DNA from: Pseudomonas urmiensis
GTDB lineage: Bacteria > Pseudomonadota > Gammaproteobacteria > Pseudomonadales > Pseudomonadaceae
Direction of reading: 5' to 3'
NCBI RefSeq assembly: GCF_014268815.2
Contig: NZ_JABWRE020000001.1
Span: forward strand, 1,307,001-1,371,000
Length of the DNA stretch: 64,000 bases
Of the stretch, positions 20,047 to 30,065 are shown one piece after another (position 1 is the stretch's first letter; each line of letters starts with the position of its first letter). The notes under the pieces are model-generated. The model had not been told where the DNA came from and did not search any database. It was given only the letters and a program-made list of their open reading frames with translations. The position numbers were made by a program, and so were the translations under genes.

Positions 20047-20744
20047 GCGCGTGCTCCCGAGAACTTCTGGCAGATGAAGCCGGCGCCCATGCCCAGCAGG
20101 CCGGCGGCGACCAGCGCGGTTTCCCAATGCCAGGCACTGAACAGCACCGAGCAAAACAGCGACACTGCCACGCACACTACGGTTGGCACATTACGCACTA
20201 CCGGCGCGATCAAGGCGACGAACGTGGCGACAATCGAGAAGTCCAGGCCGAGTTGGTCCAGGTGGGGGATGTTCTGGCCCAAGATGATGCCGGCCAAGGT
20301 GAACAGGTTCCAGGCGACATAGAAGGTCAGGCCTACGCCCAGGGCATACCAGCGGTTGAATTGCTGCTGGTCGTAATGGCTGGTCAGGGCGAAGAATTCA
20401 TCGGTCAGCAAGAAGCCAAGGCCCAGCCGCCAGCCCAGCGGCTGGCCCGACAACAGCGGGCGCATGGACAACCCGTACAGCAGGTGTTGGGAGGTCAGTA
20501 GCAGGGTGGTCAGCAGGATCGAGAGCAGGCTGGCGCCACTTTTGAGCATGCCAATGGCCACCAGTTGCGCAGCCCCCGCAAACACGATGGCCGACAGGCC
20601 TTGGCCCTCCCAAGGGCTGAGGTTGGCTTCGATGGCCATCGAGCCTGCCAGCAGGCCCCATGGGGCTACGGCCAGGGACAGCGGCAAAATGGCGATGGCG
20701 CCGTGGAGGAAGGCGGTACGGGCGATGGGCTGACGGCTGGACAT
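20043..20744 (-). CDS. azlC: Branched-chain amino acid exporter large subunit, AzlC family
   Basis: A 233-residue polytopic membrane protein, first gene of a three-gene operon azlC-azlD-araC. Family marks are AILPLSLAVAPWGLLAG near the start and the FAGAAQLVAIGML segment of the first repeat, followed by HLLYGLSMRP and FLLTDEFFALT. The partner AzlD supplies the remaining helices. Export of leucine, isoleucine, valine or methionine is known for homologues; the local substrate cannot be told from sequence. Confidence 0.93.
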   Translation of the reverse strand: MSSRQPIARTAFLHGAIAILPLSLAVAPWGLLAGSMAIEANLSPWEGQGLSAIVFAGAAQLVAIGMLKSGASLLSILLTTLLLTSQHLLYGLSMRPLLSGQPLGWRLGLGFLLTDEFFALTSHYDQQQFNRWYALGVGLTFYVAWNLFTLAGIILGQNIPHLDQLGLDFSIVATFVALIAPVVRNVPTVVCVAVSLFCSVLFSAWHWETALVAAGLLGMGAGFICQKFSGARA

Positions 20745-20860
20745 GGTGGCTCAAACACATCTACAGGGCAGAGCAGCATGGCAGAGGGCGGGGGCGCTGG
20801 CTTGAACGATCTTGCTTGTTTGTTCCCTGCCCGGCGCTGTCTGCGGGGCAGGGGGCTACT

Positions 20861-21556
20861 TCAGCGGTGGCTGGTCAAGCGCTGCTGCGCGGCAGCACAG
20901 CCATTGATCTCCACGGCTTTTTGCAGCAACAGCTGGCGATGCTGCGGATCAAGGTCGCCAAGCAGGCGGTACACCTCGGCCTGATAGTCGCGCTGACGGC
21001 CCCACTGCATTTCCAGCCCCTGCGGCTGGCTGCGGTTGCAAGCCAGGCGTACCGCTGGCTGCGGATAGTACGGCGCATACAAGGTGGCCATGTTCGGAAT
21101 CGCTTCCATGGCGTCACGGTAGGCAGGGCTGGCGTTATAGGGCGGGCACCAGGTAGAGATCGCTGGTGCGGGAGGGGCAAAGCCTTGCTTGAGGCTGGCT
21201 TGCAGCAACGGGCAGGCCGCATCGGGGATCTGCGCCGCTGGCAGGTAGGTCATGTAGTACAGCGCCAAGCGGTATTGCGCCACCGGATGACCCAGGGCGA
21301 CCGACTTTTTCAGCAGGTCTACCGCAGTTGGCAGGGTGCGGGCCAGCGCTTGGCCCTGACGGCTGAGTTCTGGATCGCTGTCGATCGCCGTGCGCAGCGC
21401 GCTGGGGCTGTCTTCGCGGTTGTCTGCCTGCTCCAGCAAGGGTAGGGCCTGGCGGTACAGCAGATCGGCGTGCGGATCGATCTGGATCTCCAGTGCTTGC
21501 GCGCCGAGCGGAGCCAGGGCCATGAGCAGGGGCGAGAACAAGACAGCGCGACTCAC
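20861..21556 (-). CDS. Periplasmic Sel1-like protein of unknown function
   Basis: About 231 residues from a GTG at 21556 with AGGCTC upstream, giving a clear signal peptide (VSRAVLFSPLLMALAPLGA). Longer starts (ATG at 21619) would put a polar stretch before the signal. The mature part holds TPR/Sel1-like helices (DLLKKSVALGHPVAQYRLAL) and four cysteines (PDAACPLL, STWCPPY, RLACNRS, INGCAAA) that could form disulfides. It is monocistronic or lightly coupled to the upstream SGNH gene (140-bp gap). Function unknown. Confidence 0.75.
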   Translation of the reverse strand: MSRAVLFSPLLMALAPLGAQALEIQIDPHADLLYRQALPLLEQADNREDSPSALRTAIDSDPELSRQGQALARTLPTAVDLLKKSVALGHPVAQYRLALYYMTYLPAAQIPDAACPLLQASLKQGFAPPAPAISTWCPPYNASPAYRDAMEAIPNMATLYAPYYPQPAVRLACNRSQPQGLEMQWGRQRDYQAEVYRLLGDLDPQHRQLLLQKAVEINGCAAAQQRLTSHR

Positions 21557-21698
21557 GGATGAGCCTCGTAGGCGGTCAGTTGCGACCAGATGGCGGTGGT
21601 GTTCATTGCGGTTACGCATGTGCCTCAGGCAAATCAGAGCGACGACGGCGTATTCTAGCCACCCCAAGGCCCCCGCCGAAAGACCATTGCCGCGTTTA

Positions 21699-22790
21699 TC
21701 AGACGAGCTTGATCGGCGTCACTTTGCGTTGGCTGTACTTTTCCTGGGCCAGGCCCAGCTTTGCGGTGATCACCTTTGCCAGGGCATTGTTGCCTAAGTC
21801 ATTGAAATGCAGGCGATCGACGAACAGCGACTGGCCAAAAACCGGCGAGCTGCTGAGCATGCTGTTCATGTCATAGCAGGGCACCGACTCGGCTTCGCTT
21901 TTAATTCTTCGGAAAAAGGCTACATGCTGTTGACTGTCCTGCACGTCAGCCAGCAGCCGATCGAAGTTGGTCGGCTGACGTTGCGCCGCCATCATCAGTT
22001 GCTCGCCATCGGGCAGGCTTTCCCGGCACCAGGGCAGCAATGGCTGGAGAATGAAAGTCAGGGTGGCGTGGCTGTCGGCCAGCAGGCGATCCCATTGGCG
22101 CAGGGTGCGCCCGATGCAGTCGGCGGCGCGCATCAGGCGTTTGTCCGGGGCGGGCAGTGACCAGTCGGGGGTTGGCGCCTCATGACGCGGCAGCAGGGCG
22201 TGGCCCAGGCGCTGCCACAGCGATTGGCGGCGCGGCGTGTCGAGCGTCGGCACGCCTTCGTTGAAGCTGTTCAGGTAGGTCTGATAGGCGCCGCCCTGAT
22301 GCTGCGCATGACCGGCCGCCATGATCTCGCCCAAGGCTTCCTGGGCGAGGGTGTTCAGCCCGCTCAGGACCACCACGTGGCCAATGTTGCCCAAGCGATG
22401 CTGGTGACTGAGAAACATCAGCAATTCTTGAGTGGCATTGAGGCCACACCCGGCCAGGCTCAACCAGACTTCGCCGGTGAGCATCGACAGGTGCGAGGCC
22501 ACTGTGTGTTCATCGTTGCTGGCGCCGATGCCCAGTGCGGTCGATCCGCCTACCAACAGGTTGACCCGGGCACTGGCGCCGCGCTCGGCCGGCGAATAGC
22601 GCTTGCCCGCACAGTGGCTGTAGCGCAGGCCCAGCGCATCGGTATTGATCGTGCCGGAGCGATAGCCACGCTCGTGCATATAGAGGGTATGCGGGGCTCG
22701 GCGACTGCCCAGTTGCAGGAAGCGTTGGTAGTCCTCCTGCAAGGGGAGGGGCGCGCCCAGGACGTCCGTAGCGGTGTCGATCGGTCTCAT
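21699..22790 (-). CDS. SGNH-hydrolase-like protein in the FPC/CPF operon
   Basis: A 363-residue protein without a signal peptide. The SGNH blocks are recognisable: NLLVGGSTALGIGASNDE (block I with the Ser after GG), SLAGCGLNATQELLMF (Gly/Asn blocks), and FVDRLHFNDLGNNALAKVI near the C-terminus (the D-x2-H catalytic pair). Such enzymes act as esterases or acyl/peptidyl transferases and are common in natural-product clusters. It lies 36 bp after the LysE gene, third in an operon with the YqcI/YcgG-type gene. The substrate is unknown; the context suggests tailoring or hydrolysis of the N-oxygenase product. Confidence 0.8.
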   Translation of the reverse strand: MRPIDTATDVLGAPLPLQEDYQRFLQLGSRRAPHTLYMHERGYRSGTINTDALGLRYSHCAGKRYSPAERGASARVNLLVGGSTALGIGASNDEHTVASHLSMLTGEVWLSLAGCGLNATQELLMFLSHQHRLGNIGHVVVLSGLNTLAQEALGEIMAAGHAQHQGGAYQTYLNSFNEGVPTLDTPRRQSLWQRLGHALLPRHEAPTPDWSLPAPDKRLMRAADCIGRTLRQWDRLLADSHATLTFILQPLLPWCRESLPDGEQLMMAAQRQPTNFDRLLADVQDSQQHVAFFRRIKSEAESVPCYDMNSMLSSSPVFGQSLFVDRLHFNDLGNNALAKVITAKLGLAQEKYSQRKVTPIKLV

Positions 22791-22826
22791 GGACGTTCCT
22801 TGTGGGTGGGTAGGTCAGCGGCCGCG

Positions 22827-23459
22827 TCAGGCCGTCAGCTCCTTGAGGTTGTAGAGCAGGCCACCGGCGGCGATCAGCAGCAAGGCCACGCCCGAAGCCA
22901 GGCTGATCAGGCGGTTGCTGCGCTGCGAGGCAATCTTGCCGATGGCGAAGATGTACAGGCTGAGCACGGCGAAATCGATGGCGATCCACAGCAATGACAG
23001 CACCACCATGCTCTTTTCGAACGACTCGGTGATCTGGATGAACTGGGGGAAGAAGGAGATGAAGAAGATGATGTCCTTGGGGTTGGAGATGCCCACCATG
23101 AACCCTTGCAGCAAGCCGCCACGCCCGGGTTTTACCGGCGCTTGCACCATCTCGGTGTCCGTTACTGGAGCCTGCAATGCTTCGCGCAGCGTGGCGACGG
23201 CGATGTAGCCGATGAACAGGCAGCCCAGCAAACTCATGCCGTTGAGCCAGACCTTGTCGATGGCAGCGCTGGTCATGATGATCCAGGCTGCGGCGCCAAT
23301 CAGCACCAGCGACGCCCAGTTGGTGCCGATCGCGGTGAACAGGGCTTTGCGCGACCCGGAGGCGGCGGCAGTGTTGACGATCAGTGCGACGACCGGGCCA
23401 GGGGTGGCGATCAGCAGCAGCACGGTCAGGGCGTAAGTGGCAGTCAATGCGGTATTCAC
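22827..23459 (-). CDS. LysE/RhtB family exporter
   Basis: A 210-residue membrane protein from a GTG (VNTALTATYALTVLLLIATPG). The LysE family marks are LLIATPGPVVALIVNTAAA near the start and GFMVGISNPKDIIFFISFFP in the middle, with six hydrophobic segments. The start lies two bases after the stop of the upstream FPC/CPF gene, so translation is coupled. LysE proteins export amino acids, homoserine lactones or related small molecules; here the likely cargo is the product of the neighbouring N-oxygenase. Confidence 0.9.
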   Translation of the reverse strand: MNTALTATYALTVLLLIATPGPVVALIVNTAAASGSRKALFTAIGTNWASLVLIGAAAWIIMTSAAIDKVWLNGMSLLGCLFIGYIAVATLREALQAPVTDTEMVQAPVKPGRGGLLQGFMVGISNPKDIIFFISFFPQFIQITESFEKSMVVLSLLWIAIDFAVLSLYIFAIGKIASQRSNRLISLASGVALLLIAAGGLLYNLKELTA

Positions 23460-23461
23460 GG

Positions 23462-24238
23462 TCAGTTCTCGATCAATGTGTCGGGTGTTGCATGGGCGTG
23501 GAATGGGCAACGTGCAGGGTTCAGCGAGCCGTGCTCCTGCAACTGGTATTGCTTCCACTCGTAGTTGTCTTGTTGGCCGAAGAAGCCCAGGGAGTCGGGC
23601 ATCACGCCATCGTTGTAGTGCCTTACCCGCTCGCGGATCTTGCCGCGAATGCGCTGGCCGCTTTCGGTGGCAGCGCTGGCCACTTCGTCGAAGCTTTCCC
23701 GTGGGTTGATCACAAACACGATGCTGTCGCCCAGGTTGCGGCTCTTCATCACGCGGTGGGCGGGAAAGTTCATGTTGATGAACAGCGGCATGCCGGCGAA
23801 GCAGAATGACCATTGGCTGTCATGCGGATCGCCCGGCACGTCCTGCGGCCAGGGCTGGGGGTCGCGCGCGTGCACGCCCTGCAGGACTTTCCACGCCAGT
23901 GCCTGCTGTTGCTCAAGGCTGCCGCCAGGGGCAGTCTCGAGAAACACCAGCAGCGGGGTGCCGATGCGCTGCTTGAGCGGGATCGGCTCGATGGTGCGGA
24001 CATAATCGGCCAGGCCCTGCGCCATGTCGTCGGCCATGTGCTCGGCGCGGGCGAAGACGATGTGGCAGGTCTTGGCGGCGACCGCCTTGCGCCCGAACAG
24101 GCAGGGAAAGTCGGGGTTGGCGAGAATGTCGCGAAAATGTTGGATAGTTTTATACGTCCAGTGATTGGCATTCTGGACATGTTCATTGGCCAGCTCTAGC
24201 GCATCCAAGCGATAGCAGTTTCCATAACCCGTAAACAT
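23462..24238 (-). CDS. YqcI/YcgG (FPC/CPF motif) family protein, probable haem N-oxygenase
   Basis: A 258-residue cytoplasmic protein with both family motifs: FPC at residues 44-46 (NPDFPCLFGRKA) and CPF at 244-246 (PARCPFHAH). Characterised members of this family, such as GntA of guanitoxin and RohS of azomycin biosynthesis, are haem-dependent enzymes that oxidise nitrogen of guanidine- or aminoimidazole-type substrates. It is the first gene of a tight operon with a LysE exporter and an SGNH hydrolase, and a LysR gene is divergently transcribed 160 bp away. The family assignment is firm from the two motifs; the specific substrate is not known and N-oxygenation is inferred from the family. 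Confidence 0.85.
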   Translation of the reverse strand: MFTGYGNCYRLDALELANEHVQNANHWTYKTIQHFRDILANPDFPCLFGRKAVAAKTCHIVFARAEHMADDMAQGLADYVRTIEPIPLKQRIGTPLLVFLETAPGGSLEQQQALAWKVLQGVHARDPQPWPQDVPGDPHDSQWSFCFAGMPLFINMNFPAHRVMKSRNLGDSIVFVINPRESFDEVASAATESGQRIRGKIRERVRHYNDGVMPDSLGFFGQQDNYEWKQYQLQEHGSLNPARCPFHAHATPDTLIEN

Positions 24239-24398
24239 GGTTTCCCCAGGAGTTCTAATAATCGTTTCCGCCGTTAGTTAGGCGGTTTCGCTCTATGTAT
24301 TTGTTGTTTTCAAGCATTTTCTGAGAACGACTTGCAGTTGTAAAACGCCTGGAACTATGACCTACTATTAGTCTCACTCATGATTGGGAAGGCGAACG
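24239..24398. promoter_or_regulatory. Divergent control region between the FPC/CPF operon and its LysR gene
   Basis: A 160-bp AT-richer spacer holding the promoters of both genes. A short inverted repeat CCGCC/GGCGG (about 24,268-24,283) lies within it. LysR proteins usually bind T-N11-A sites in such spacers, but no single convincing site stands out. Confidence 0.5.
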
Positions 24399-25319
24399 AT
24401 GTCGGAACGGATTCAGGCACTGCACGCGCTGCGCGCCTTCGAAGTGGCCTCGCGCTATGGCTCGTTCACCCGCGCGGCAGAAGAGCTGGCGCTGACCCAA
24501 GGCGCAGTGAGCCATCACATCAAGACCCTCGAGTCGCTTTTTGGCTGCGACTTGTTCGAGCGGCGCGGCCCCAAGCTGCGCCTGACCGAACACGGCCGGC
24601 TGTTGGCCCAGGAGCTCAAGGTCGGCTTCAAGATCATCGAGAACGCTTGCGCGCTATTGCGTCAGGACCGCTATGGCCTGCGCCTCAAAGCGCCGTCGAC
24701 CCTGACCGTGCGCTGGCTGCTGCGGGCGCTGGATGCGTTCAAGAAGGTCGAGAACAGTTGCAGCGTGCAACTGTCGAGCGTGTGGATGGACATCGACAGC
24801 GTCGATTTCTATTCCGAGCCCTACGACTGCGCCATCCTTCTGGCCAACGGACGCTTTGCGGCCGACGTCGAGAGCTTCAAGCTGTTTGATGAATGGCTGA
24901 TCCCGGTCTGCCATCCCGACTACCTGCAGGACGAAGCCCCCGCTCTGTCGGCGCTCAAGCAGTGCGAGTTTCTCCATCCCTCGACCGACCGGCGCGACTG
25001 GCGGCGCTGGCTGGCGCGGATGGATGCGCTGGACATCAGCATCGACCAGGGCCAGGTGTTCGACACGCTCGATCAAGGTATCTCGGCGGCCCAGCAGGGG
25101 CTGGGGATTTCCGTGGTCGACCTGGTGCTGGCCAGTGCCGATATCGGCGCCGGGCGCCTGGTCACGCCGTTCAAGCACGCCGTGGCCACAGGTGATGGCT
25201 ATTACATGACCTGGCTCAAAGCCAGCCCCAAGGCCCGGCAGATGCAGCGCCTGCGCGATTTTCTCCTGGCCCAGGTGCCGCCGCTGGCGTCCAAGGAAAT
25301 CAACTACCTGTATGGCTAG
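24399..25319 (+). CDS. LysR family regulator (GcvA-like) of the FPC/CPF operon
   Basis: A 306-residue regulator starting MSERIQALHALRAFEVASRY with GGGAAGG before the ATG. The winged-helix N-terminus (FTRAAEELALTQGAVSHHIK) has the AVSHHI variant found in GcvA-type LysR proteins, and the C-terminal half is a periplasmic-binding-like effector domain. It is divergent from the N-oxygenase operon, the usual layout for a LysR regulator and its target. The effector may be the pathway substrate. Its stop overlaps the stop of the convergent LysR gene at 25,316. Confidence 0.9.
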   Translation: MSERIQALHALRAFEVASRYGSFTRAAEELALTQGAVSHHIKTLESLFGCDLFERRGPKLRLTEHGRLLAQELKVGFKIIENACALLRQDRYGLRLKAPSTLTVRWLLRALDAFKKVENSCSVQLSSVWMDIDSVDFYSEPYDCAILLANGRFAADVESFKLFDEWLIPVCHPDYLQDEAPALSALKQCEFLHPSTDRRDWRRWLARMDALDISIDQGQVFDTLDQGISAAQQGLGISVVDLVLASADIGAGRLVTPFKHAVATGDGYYMTWLKASPKARQMQRLRDFLLAQVPPLASKEINYLYG

Positions 25320-26212
25320 GCCTGCCGTTCCTGGAACACCCGCTGCAGCATGAAGTCGATGAACACCCGCAACTTTGGCGGCATCTGCCGGCCTGAGGGC
25401 CACAGCAGGTAAAAGCTGCCGCGCCGCTCCATGAAGTCGTCGAGCACGCTCACCAGGCTGCCGCTGGCCACTTCCTTGCGCACGTTGAAATCTGGCAGGC
25501 AGGTAATGCCGCGGTGGTTGAGGGCAAAGCAGATGCGCGTCTCGACATGGTTGCAGACCATCGAGATGGGGATGTCGTAAGCCTGCTCGGGATGCTCGCG
25601 GCGCAGCGGCCAGCTCTCCAGCTTGCCGTTGCTGGGGAAACGGTAGTGCAGGCAGGTATGGCCGCTCAGGTCGCGTGGATGCTCCGGCACGCCGCGTTCG
25701 TGCAGGTACTGCGGCGAGGCTACCAGGCGATGCTGGAAGTGGCCGAGGAACTTGGCATTGAGCCGCGAATCCACTGGCTGGCCGCCGCGCATGACTACGT
25801 CGAAGCCTTCGCCGATGATATCGACCATGCGGTCGCTGAAGTCCAGGTCCAGTTCGATCTGTGGGTACAACGCCATGAAGTCGGCAAGGGCTGGCATCAC
25901 TAAGCCGGTCACCTGAGGCAGGCTGACTCGCAGCCGCCCACTCGGTGTTTCGCTGGCCTGCGACAGCGCCTGCTCAGTGGCTTCGATCTCCGCCAGGATG
26001 CGCCGACTGCGTTCCAGGAACAGCGTGCCCTCGGCGGTCAGGGTGATGCTGCGTGTGCTGCGGTGGAACAAGCGTACCCCCAGGCGCGCCTCCAGCCTCG
26101 CCACCCGCTTGCCCACCGCCGAGGCACTGATGCCCAGCGATTGCCCGGCAGCGACGAAACTGCGGGTTTCGGCAACCCGGTTGAAGACCACAAAGCCGCT
26201 GAGGCTGTCCAT
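25316..26212 (-). CDS. LysR family transcriptional regulator
   Basis: A 298-residue regulator starting MDSLSGFVVFNRVAETRSFV, with the helix-turn-helix LGISASAVGKRVARLEARLG. It is divergent from the MFS transporter (122-bp spacer), so it probably controls that pump. The DNA-binding half and the ligand half (RLRVSLPQVTGLVMPALADF) are of normal length. It converges on the GcvA-like gene with four bases of overlap at the stops. Confidence 0.9.
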   Translation of the reverse strand: MDSLSGFVVFNRVAETRSFVAAGQSLGISASAVGKRVARLEARLGVRLFHRSTRSITLTAEGTLFLERSRRILAEIEATEQALSQASETPSGRLRVSLPQVTGLVMPALADFMALYPQIELDLDFSDRMVDIIGEGFDVVMRGGQPVDSRLNAKFLGHFQHRLVASPQYLHERGVPEHPRDLSGHTCLHYRFPSNGKLESWPLRREHPEQAYDIPISMVCNHVETRICFALNHRGITCLPDFNVRKEVASGSLVSVLDDFMERRGSFYLLWPSGRQMPPKLRVFIDFMLQRVFQERQA

Positions 26213-26333
26213 GTGCTGCTCCCGATTGCGGACATCAACGTCCGAGGTGAGCGGAATTCTACCCATCTTTTTCCGTAATCCACACCGACGCAAGATGCCT
26301 GCCTCTTGATCAGCAACATGAGGCGTTCTCGCC

Positions 26334-27545
26334 ATGCACCAAACTTCTCAAGCGGCCATCGCGACAGCGGCCGATACTCCCTCCTCAGCGCAACGCTTGC
26401 CGCTCAGTGGCCTGCTCGCGCTGGCCATGACCGGCTTTATCGCCATTCTCAGCGAGACCCTGCCGGCCGGGCTGCTCGGCCAGATTGCCGGTGGTATGCA
26501 GATCAGCCAGGCGATGGCCGGGCAGTGGGTGACTGCCTATGCCTTGGGTTCGCTGCTGACCGCGATCCCCTTGGTGACCCTGACCCAGGGCTGGTGGCGC
26601 CGGCGCACGCTGCTGCTGGCGATTGCTGGGTTCATTGTTTTCAACGGTTTGACGGCGATCTCCGAATCCAATGGCCTGACCCTGGTGGCGCGCTTTCTTA
26701 CGGGTGCCGCTGCGGGTTTGGCATGGGGGCTGATCGCCGGGCATGCCCGGCGCATGGTGCCGGTGGCGCGCCAGGGCAAGGCGATGGCAGTGGCCATGGT
26801 CGGCGCGCCGATTGCGCTCTCGCTGGGGGTCCCGGTTGGCACCTGGCTGGGTGAGTGGCTGGGCTGGCGCGCCACTTTTGTGCTGGTTACCCTGGCCTCG
26901 GTAGTGTTGGCGCTGTGGGTATTGCGGGCGGTGCCGGATTTTCCTGGGCAGGCGCCAGGACAGCGCACCGGGGCCTGGCAGGTGTTGCGCACACCGGGGG
27001 TGGCAGTCGTTTTGCTGGTCATTCTGGCGTGGGTTCTGGGTCATAACATCCTTTACACCTACATCGTGCCGCTGCTGGCGGCGGCAAGCATGGCGGCGGA
27101 CACTGGCCTGGTGCTGCTGACCTTTGGCCTGGCGGCGTTGCTGGGCATCGTGGTGGTGGGCCTGTGGGTCGATCGCCACTTGCGATTGCTGGTGTTGTTG
27201 AGCTTGGCAGGTTTTGCCGTGGCAACCCTGTTGCTTGGCCAGGAGGCGCCGACGCCTGGGGTGGTGTATCTGAGCGTGGCACTCTGGGGCCTGACCTATG
27301 GCGGCGCGCCGACCCTATTGCAGACAGCCTGCGCAGATGCAGCAGGCGAGGGCGGTGATGTCGCCCAGTCGACGTTGGTGACCGTATGGAATACTGCGAT
27401 TGCCCTGGGTGGGGTGGCCGGTGGCTTGTTGCTTAGCGGTAGCGGGGTCGGCGCGTTCGCCAGTGTGGTGCTGGTGATGATCGCGCTGGCCGGGATTCTC
27501 GCCTGGTCGGGTCGCCGCGCCGGGTTCGTCGCGGGCGGGCGCTGA
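26334..27545 (+). CDS. MFS efflux transporter, DHA1 type
   Basis: A 403-residue inner-membrane protein with twelve predicted helices. Helix 1 and the first loop (LLALAMTGFIAILSETLPAG) and the motif A-like loop (LTQGWWRRRTLLLA) match drug:H+ antiporters of the AraJ/YdhP type. The divergent LysR gene probably regulates it. Substrate unknown; members export sugars, nucleosides or drugs. Confidence 0.9.
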   Translation: MHQTSQAAIATAADTPSSAQRLPLSGLLALAMTGFIAILSETLPAGLLGQIAGGMQISQAMAGQWVTAYALGSLLTAIPLVTLTQGWWRRRTLLLAIAGFIVFNGLTAISESNGLTLVARFLTGAAAGLAWGLIAGHARRMVPVARQGKAMAVAMVGAPIALSLGVPVGTWLGEWLGWRATFVLVTLASVVLALWVLRAVPDFPGQAPGQRTGAWQVLRTPGVAVVLLVILAWVLGHNILYTYIVPLLAAASMAADTGLVLLTFGLAALLGIVVVGLWVDRHLRLLVLLSLAGFAVATLLLGQEAPTPGVVYLSVALWGLTYGGAPTLLQTACADAAGEGGDVAQSTLVTVWNTAIALGGVAGGLLLSGSGVGAFASVVLVMIALAGILAWSGRRAGFVAGGR

Positions 27546-27623
27546 AGCGAACGGCTGGCGATAAGGCCGACAACGGCGCAACAAGGTAGAATCGGCGCCT
27601 ATCAATGTGTGGAGTTCAACGCG

Positions 27624-29984
27624 GTGGAGTTGCAGCAGGGTTTCGTCCTCACCCGGCACTGGCATGACACGCCCGAGGGCACCTGCGTGGAGTTCTGGTT
27701 GGCCACTGACCAAGGCCCGCGCCAGCTACGCCTGGCGGTTCAGGAGTCAGTCGCGTTCATCCCAGAGATCTACGCCGCACATGCCCGGGCCCTGCTCAAG
27801 GATGAGCAGGGCGTTGAGTTCAAGCCACTGCGTCTACGTGACTTCGAGCAGCGTCCGGTACTTGGCCTGTATTGTCGCCAGCATCGCCAGTTGATGCAGT
27901 TGGAACAGCGTCTGCGTGGCGCCGGGGTCGAGGTCTACGAGGCCGATATCCGCCCGCCGGAGCGCTACCTGATGGAGCGCTTCATCACCGCGCCGGTGCT
28001 GTTCGATGGCAAGCCCGATGCCCATGGCGTGCTCTGCGACGCCCAACTCAAGCCGCACCCCGACTACCGCCCGCCGCTGCGCCTGGTCTCGCTGGATATC
28101 GAAACCACTGAGCGCGGCGAGCTGTACAGCATCGCCCTGCAAGGGTGCGGCCAGCGTCAGGTGTATATGCTCGGCCCGGCCAATGGCGATGCCAGCGGCT
28201 TGGACTTCGATCTGCATTACTGCGACGACCGCGCGCAGCTGCTGCAATGCCTTAACCAGTGGATGGCCGATCACGACCCCGATGCAATCATTGGTTGGAA
28301 CCTGGTGCAGTTCGACCTGCGCCTACTGCATGAGCACGCCGCCCGGCTGCACCTGCCGTTGGCCTTGGGACGCAATGGTGCGCCAATGACCTTGCGCGCC
28401 CATTCAGGCCGCAACCATGTGTTCGCCGACGCCCCGGGCCGGCTGTTGATCGACGGTATCGAGGCGCTGCGCTCGGCGACCTGGAGCTTTGCTTCGTTCA
28501 GCCTGGAAAACGTTGCCCAGACCCTGCTTGGCGAGGGCAAGGCGATCGATACGCCCTACCAGCGCATGGACGAGATCAACCGCATGTTCGCCGAGGACAA
28601 ACCGGCCCTGGCCCGTTACAACCTCAAGGACTGCGAGTTGGTCACGCGGATCTTTGCCCACACCCGGTTGCTCGAGTTCTTGCTTGAACGCTCCACTGTC
28701 ACCGGTTTGCCGGTGGACCGCAGCGGCGGCTCGGTGGCCGCGTTCTGCCATTTGTACATTCCCCACATGCACCGGTTGGGCTACGTCGCGCCGAATCTGG
28801 GCAGTCGACCTGATGAAGCCAGCCCCGGCGGCTTCGTCATGGACTCGCGCCCTGGTCTGTACGATTCGGTACTGGTGCTGGATTACAAAAGCCTCTACCC
28901 CTCGATCATTCGTACCTTCCTGATCGATCCTGTGGGCTTGGTCGAAGGCTTGCGTCAGCCCGACGATGAACACTCGGTAGAGGGCTTTCGCGGGGGGCGT
29001 TTTTCGCGCACTCGCCACTGCCTGCCGGCTATCGTCGAGCGGGTGTGGCAGGGCCGCGAGGCGGCCAAGCGCGCCGACAACGCGCCGCTGTCACAGGCGC
29101 TGAAGATCATCATGAATGCCTTCTATGGCGTGCTCGGCTCCAGCGGCTGTCGTTTCTTCGATCCGCGCCTGGCCTCGTCGATCACCATGCGCGGCCACCA
29201 GATCATGCGCCAGACCCGGGCGCTGATCGAAGCCGAAGGTTTCGATGTGATCTATGGCGATACCGACTCCACCTTCGTCTGGCTAAAAAGCGCCCACGAT
29301 GAACAGGCTGCGGCGCGCATTGGCCGCGCGCTGGTGGCCAAGGTCAATCAGTGGTGGCGCGAGCATCTACGCCAGAGCATGGGCCTGGAGTGTGCGTTGG
29401 AATTGCAGTTCGAAACCCATTATCGGCGCTTTTTGATGCCGACCATTCGTGGTGCTGAAGAGGGTAGCAAAAAGCGCTATGCCGGCCTGGTGCAGCGTGC
29501 CGACGGTCAGCAGCAGATGGTCTATAAGGGTCTGGAATCGGTGCGCACCGACTGGTCGCCGCTGGCCCGGCAATTTCAGCAGGAACTCTATGAGCGGATT
29601 TTTCGTGGCCAGCCCTATCGCGACTATGTGCGTGAGTATGTGCGTGCCACCCTGGCTGGCGAGCAGGATCAGCTACTGATCTACCGCAAGCGCCTGCGCA
29701 GGCCGCTGGCTGATTACCAGCGCAACGTTCCTCCGCATGTGCGCGCCGCGCGACTGGCCGATGAATTCAATCTGCGTCTGGGCCGGCCACGGCAATACCA
29801 GAATGGCGGTTGGATCAGCTACATCATCACCACGGCAGGCCCCGAACCGTTGGAGAACCTGCAATCGCCGATCGATTACGATCACTACCTCAGCCGCCAG
29901 CTACAACCGGTTGCCGACGCTATCCTGCCCTTCGTCGACGATGACTTCGCCGCGCTGACCGATCGGCAACTGCTGTTGTTCTGA
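27624..29984 (+). CDS. polB: DNA polymerase II (family B, SOS-type)
   Basis: A 786-residue family B polymerase with all conserved blocks in order: Exo I ([11 protein letters not shown]), Exo II ([10 protein letters not shown]), Exo III (YNLKDCELV), motif A ([11 protein letters not shown]), motif B ([14 protein letters not shown]) and motif C ([10 protein letters not shown]). It has both 3'-5' exonuclease and polymerase activity and helps restart replication at damaged templates. Length matches E. coli PolB (783). I prefer the GTG at 27,624 because TGTGGAG is ideally spaced before it; another GTG lies 15 bases upstream. No clear LexA box was seen in the short upstream gap. Confidence 0.96.
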   Translation: MELQQGFVLTRHWHDTPEGTCVEFWLATDQGPRQLRLAVQESVAFIPEIYAAHARALLKDEQGVEFKPLRLRDFEQRPVLGLYCRQHRQLMQLEQRLRGAGVEVYEADIRPPERYLMERFITAPVLFDGKPDAHGVLCDAQLKPHPDYRPPLRLVSLDIETTERGELYSIALQGCGQRQVYMLGPANGDASGLDFDLHYCDDRAQLLQCLNQWMADHDPDAIIGWNLVQFDLRLLHEHAARLHLPLALGRNGAPMTLRAHSGRNHVFADAPGRLLIDGIEALRSATWSFASFSLENVAQTLLGEGKAIDTPYQRMDEINRMFAEDKPALARYNLKDCELVTRIFAHTRLLEFLLERSTVTGLPVDRSGGSVAAFCHLYIPHMHRLGYVAPNLGSRPDEASPGGFVMDSRPGLYDSVLVLDYKSLYPSIIRTFLIDPVGLVEGLRQPDDEHSVEGFRGGRFSRTRHCLPAIVERVWQGREAAKRADNAPLSQALKIIMNAFYGVLGSSGCRFFDPRLASSITMRGHQIMRQTRALIEAEGFDVIYGDTDSTFVWLKSAHDEQAAARIGRALVAKVNQWWREHLRQSMGLECALELQFETHYRRFLMPTIRGAEEGSKKRYAGLVQRADGQQQMVYKGLESVRTDWSPLARQFQQELYERIFRGQPYRDYVREYVRATLAGEQDQLLIYRKRLRRPLADYQRNVPPHVRAARLADEFNLRLGRPRQYQNGGWISYIITTAGPEPLENLQSPIDYDHYLSRQLQPVADAILPFVDDDFAALTDRQLLLF

Positions 29985-30065
29985 GCGCCCGTAGTAGATA
30001 TCTAGCTCTTTTCCTGTGCAGCGATCCTTAGGCTGGTCGGTTTAAACTCACAGGAGGGCCTACCC

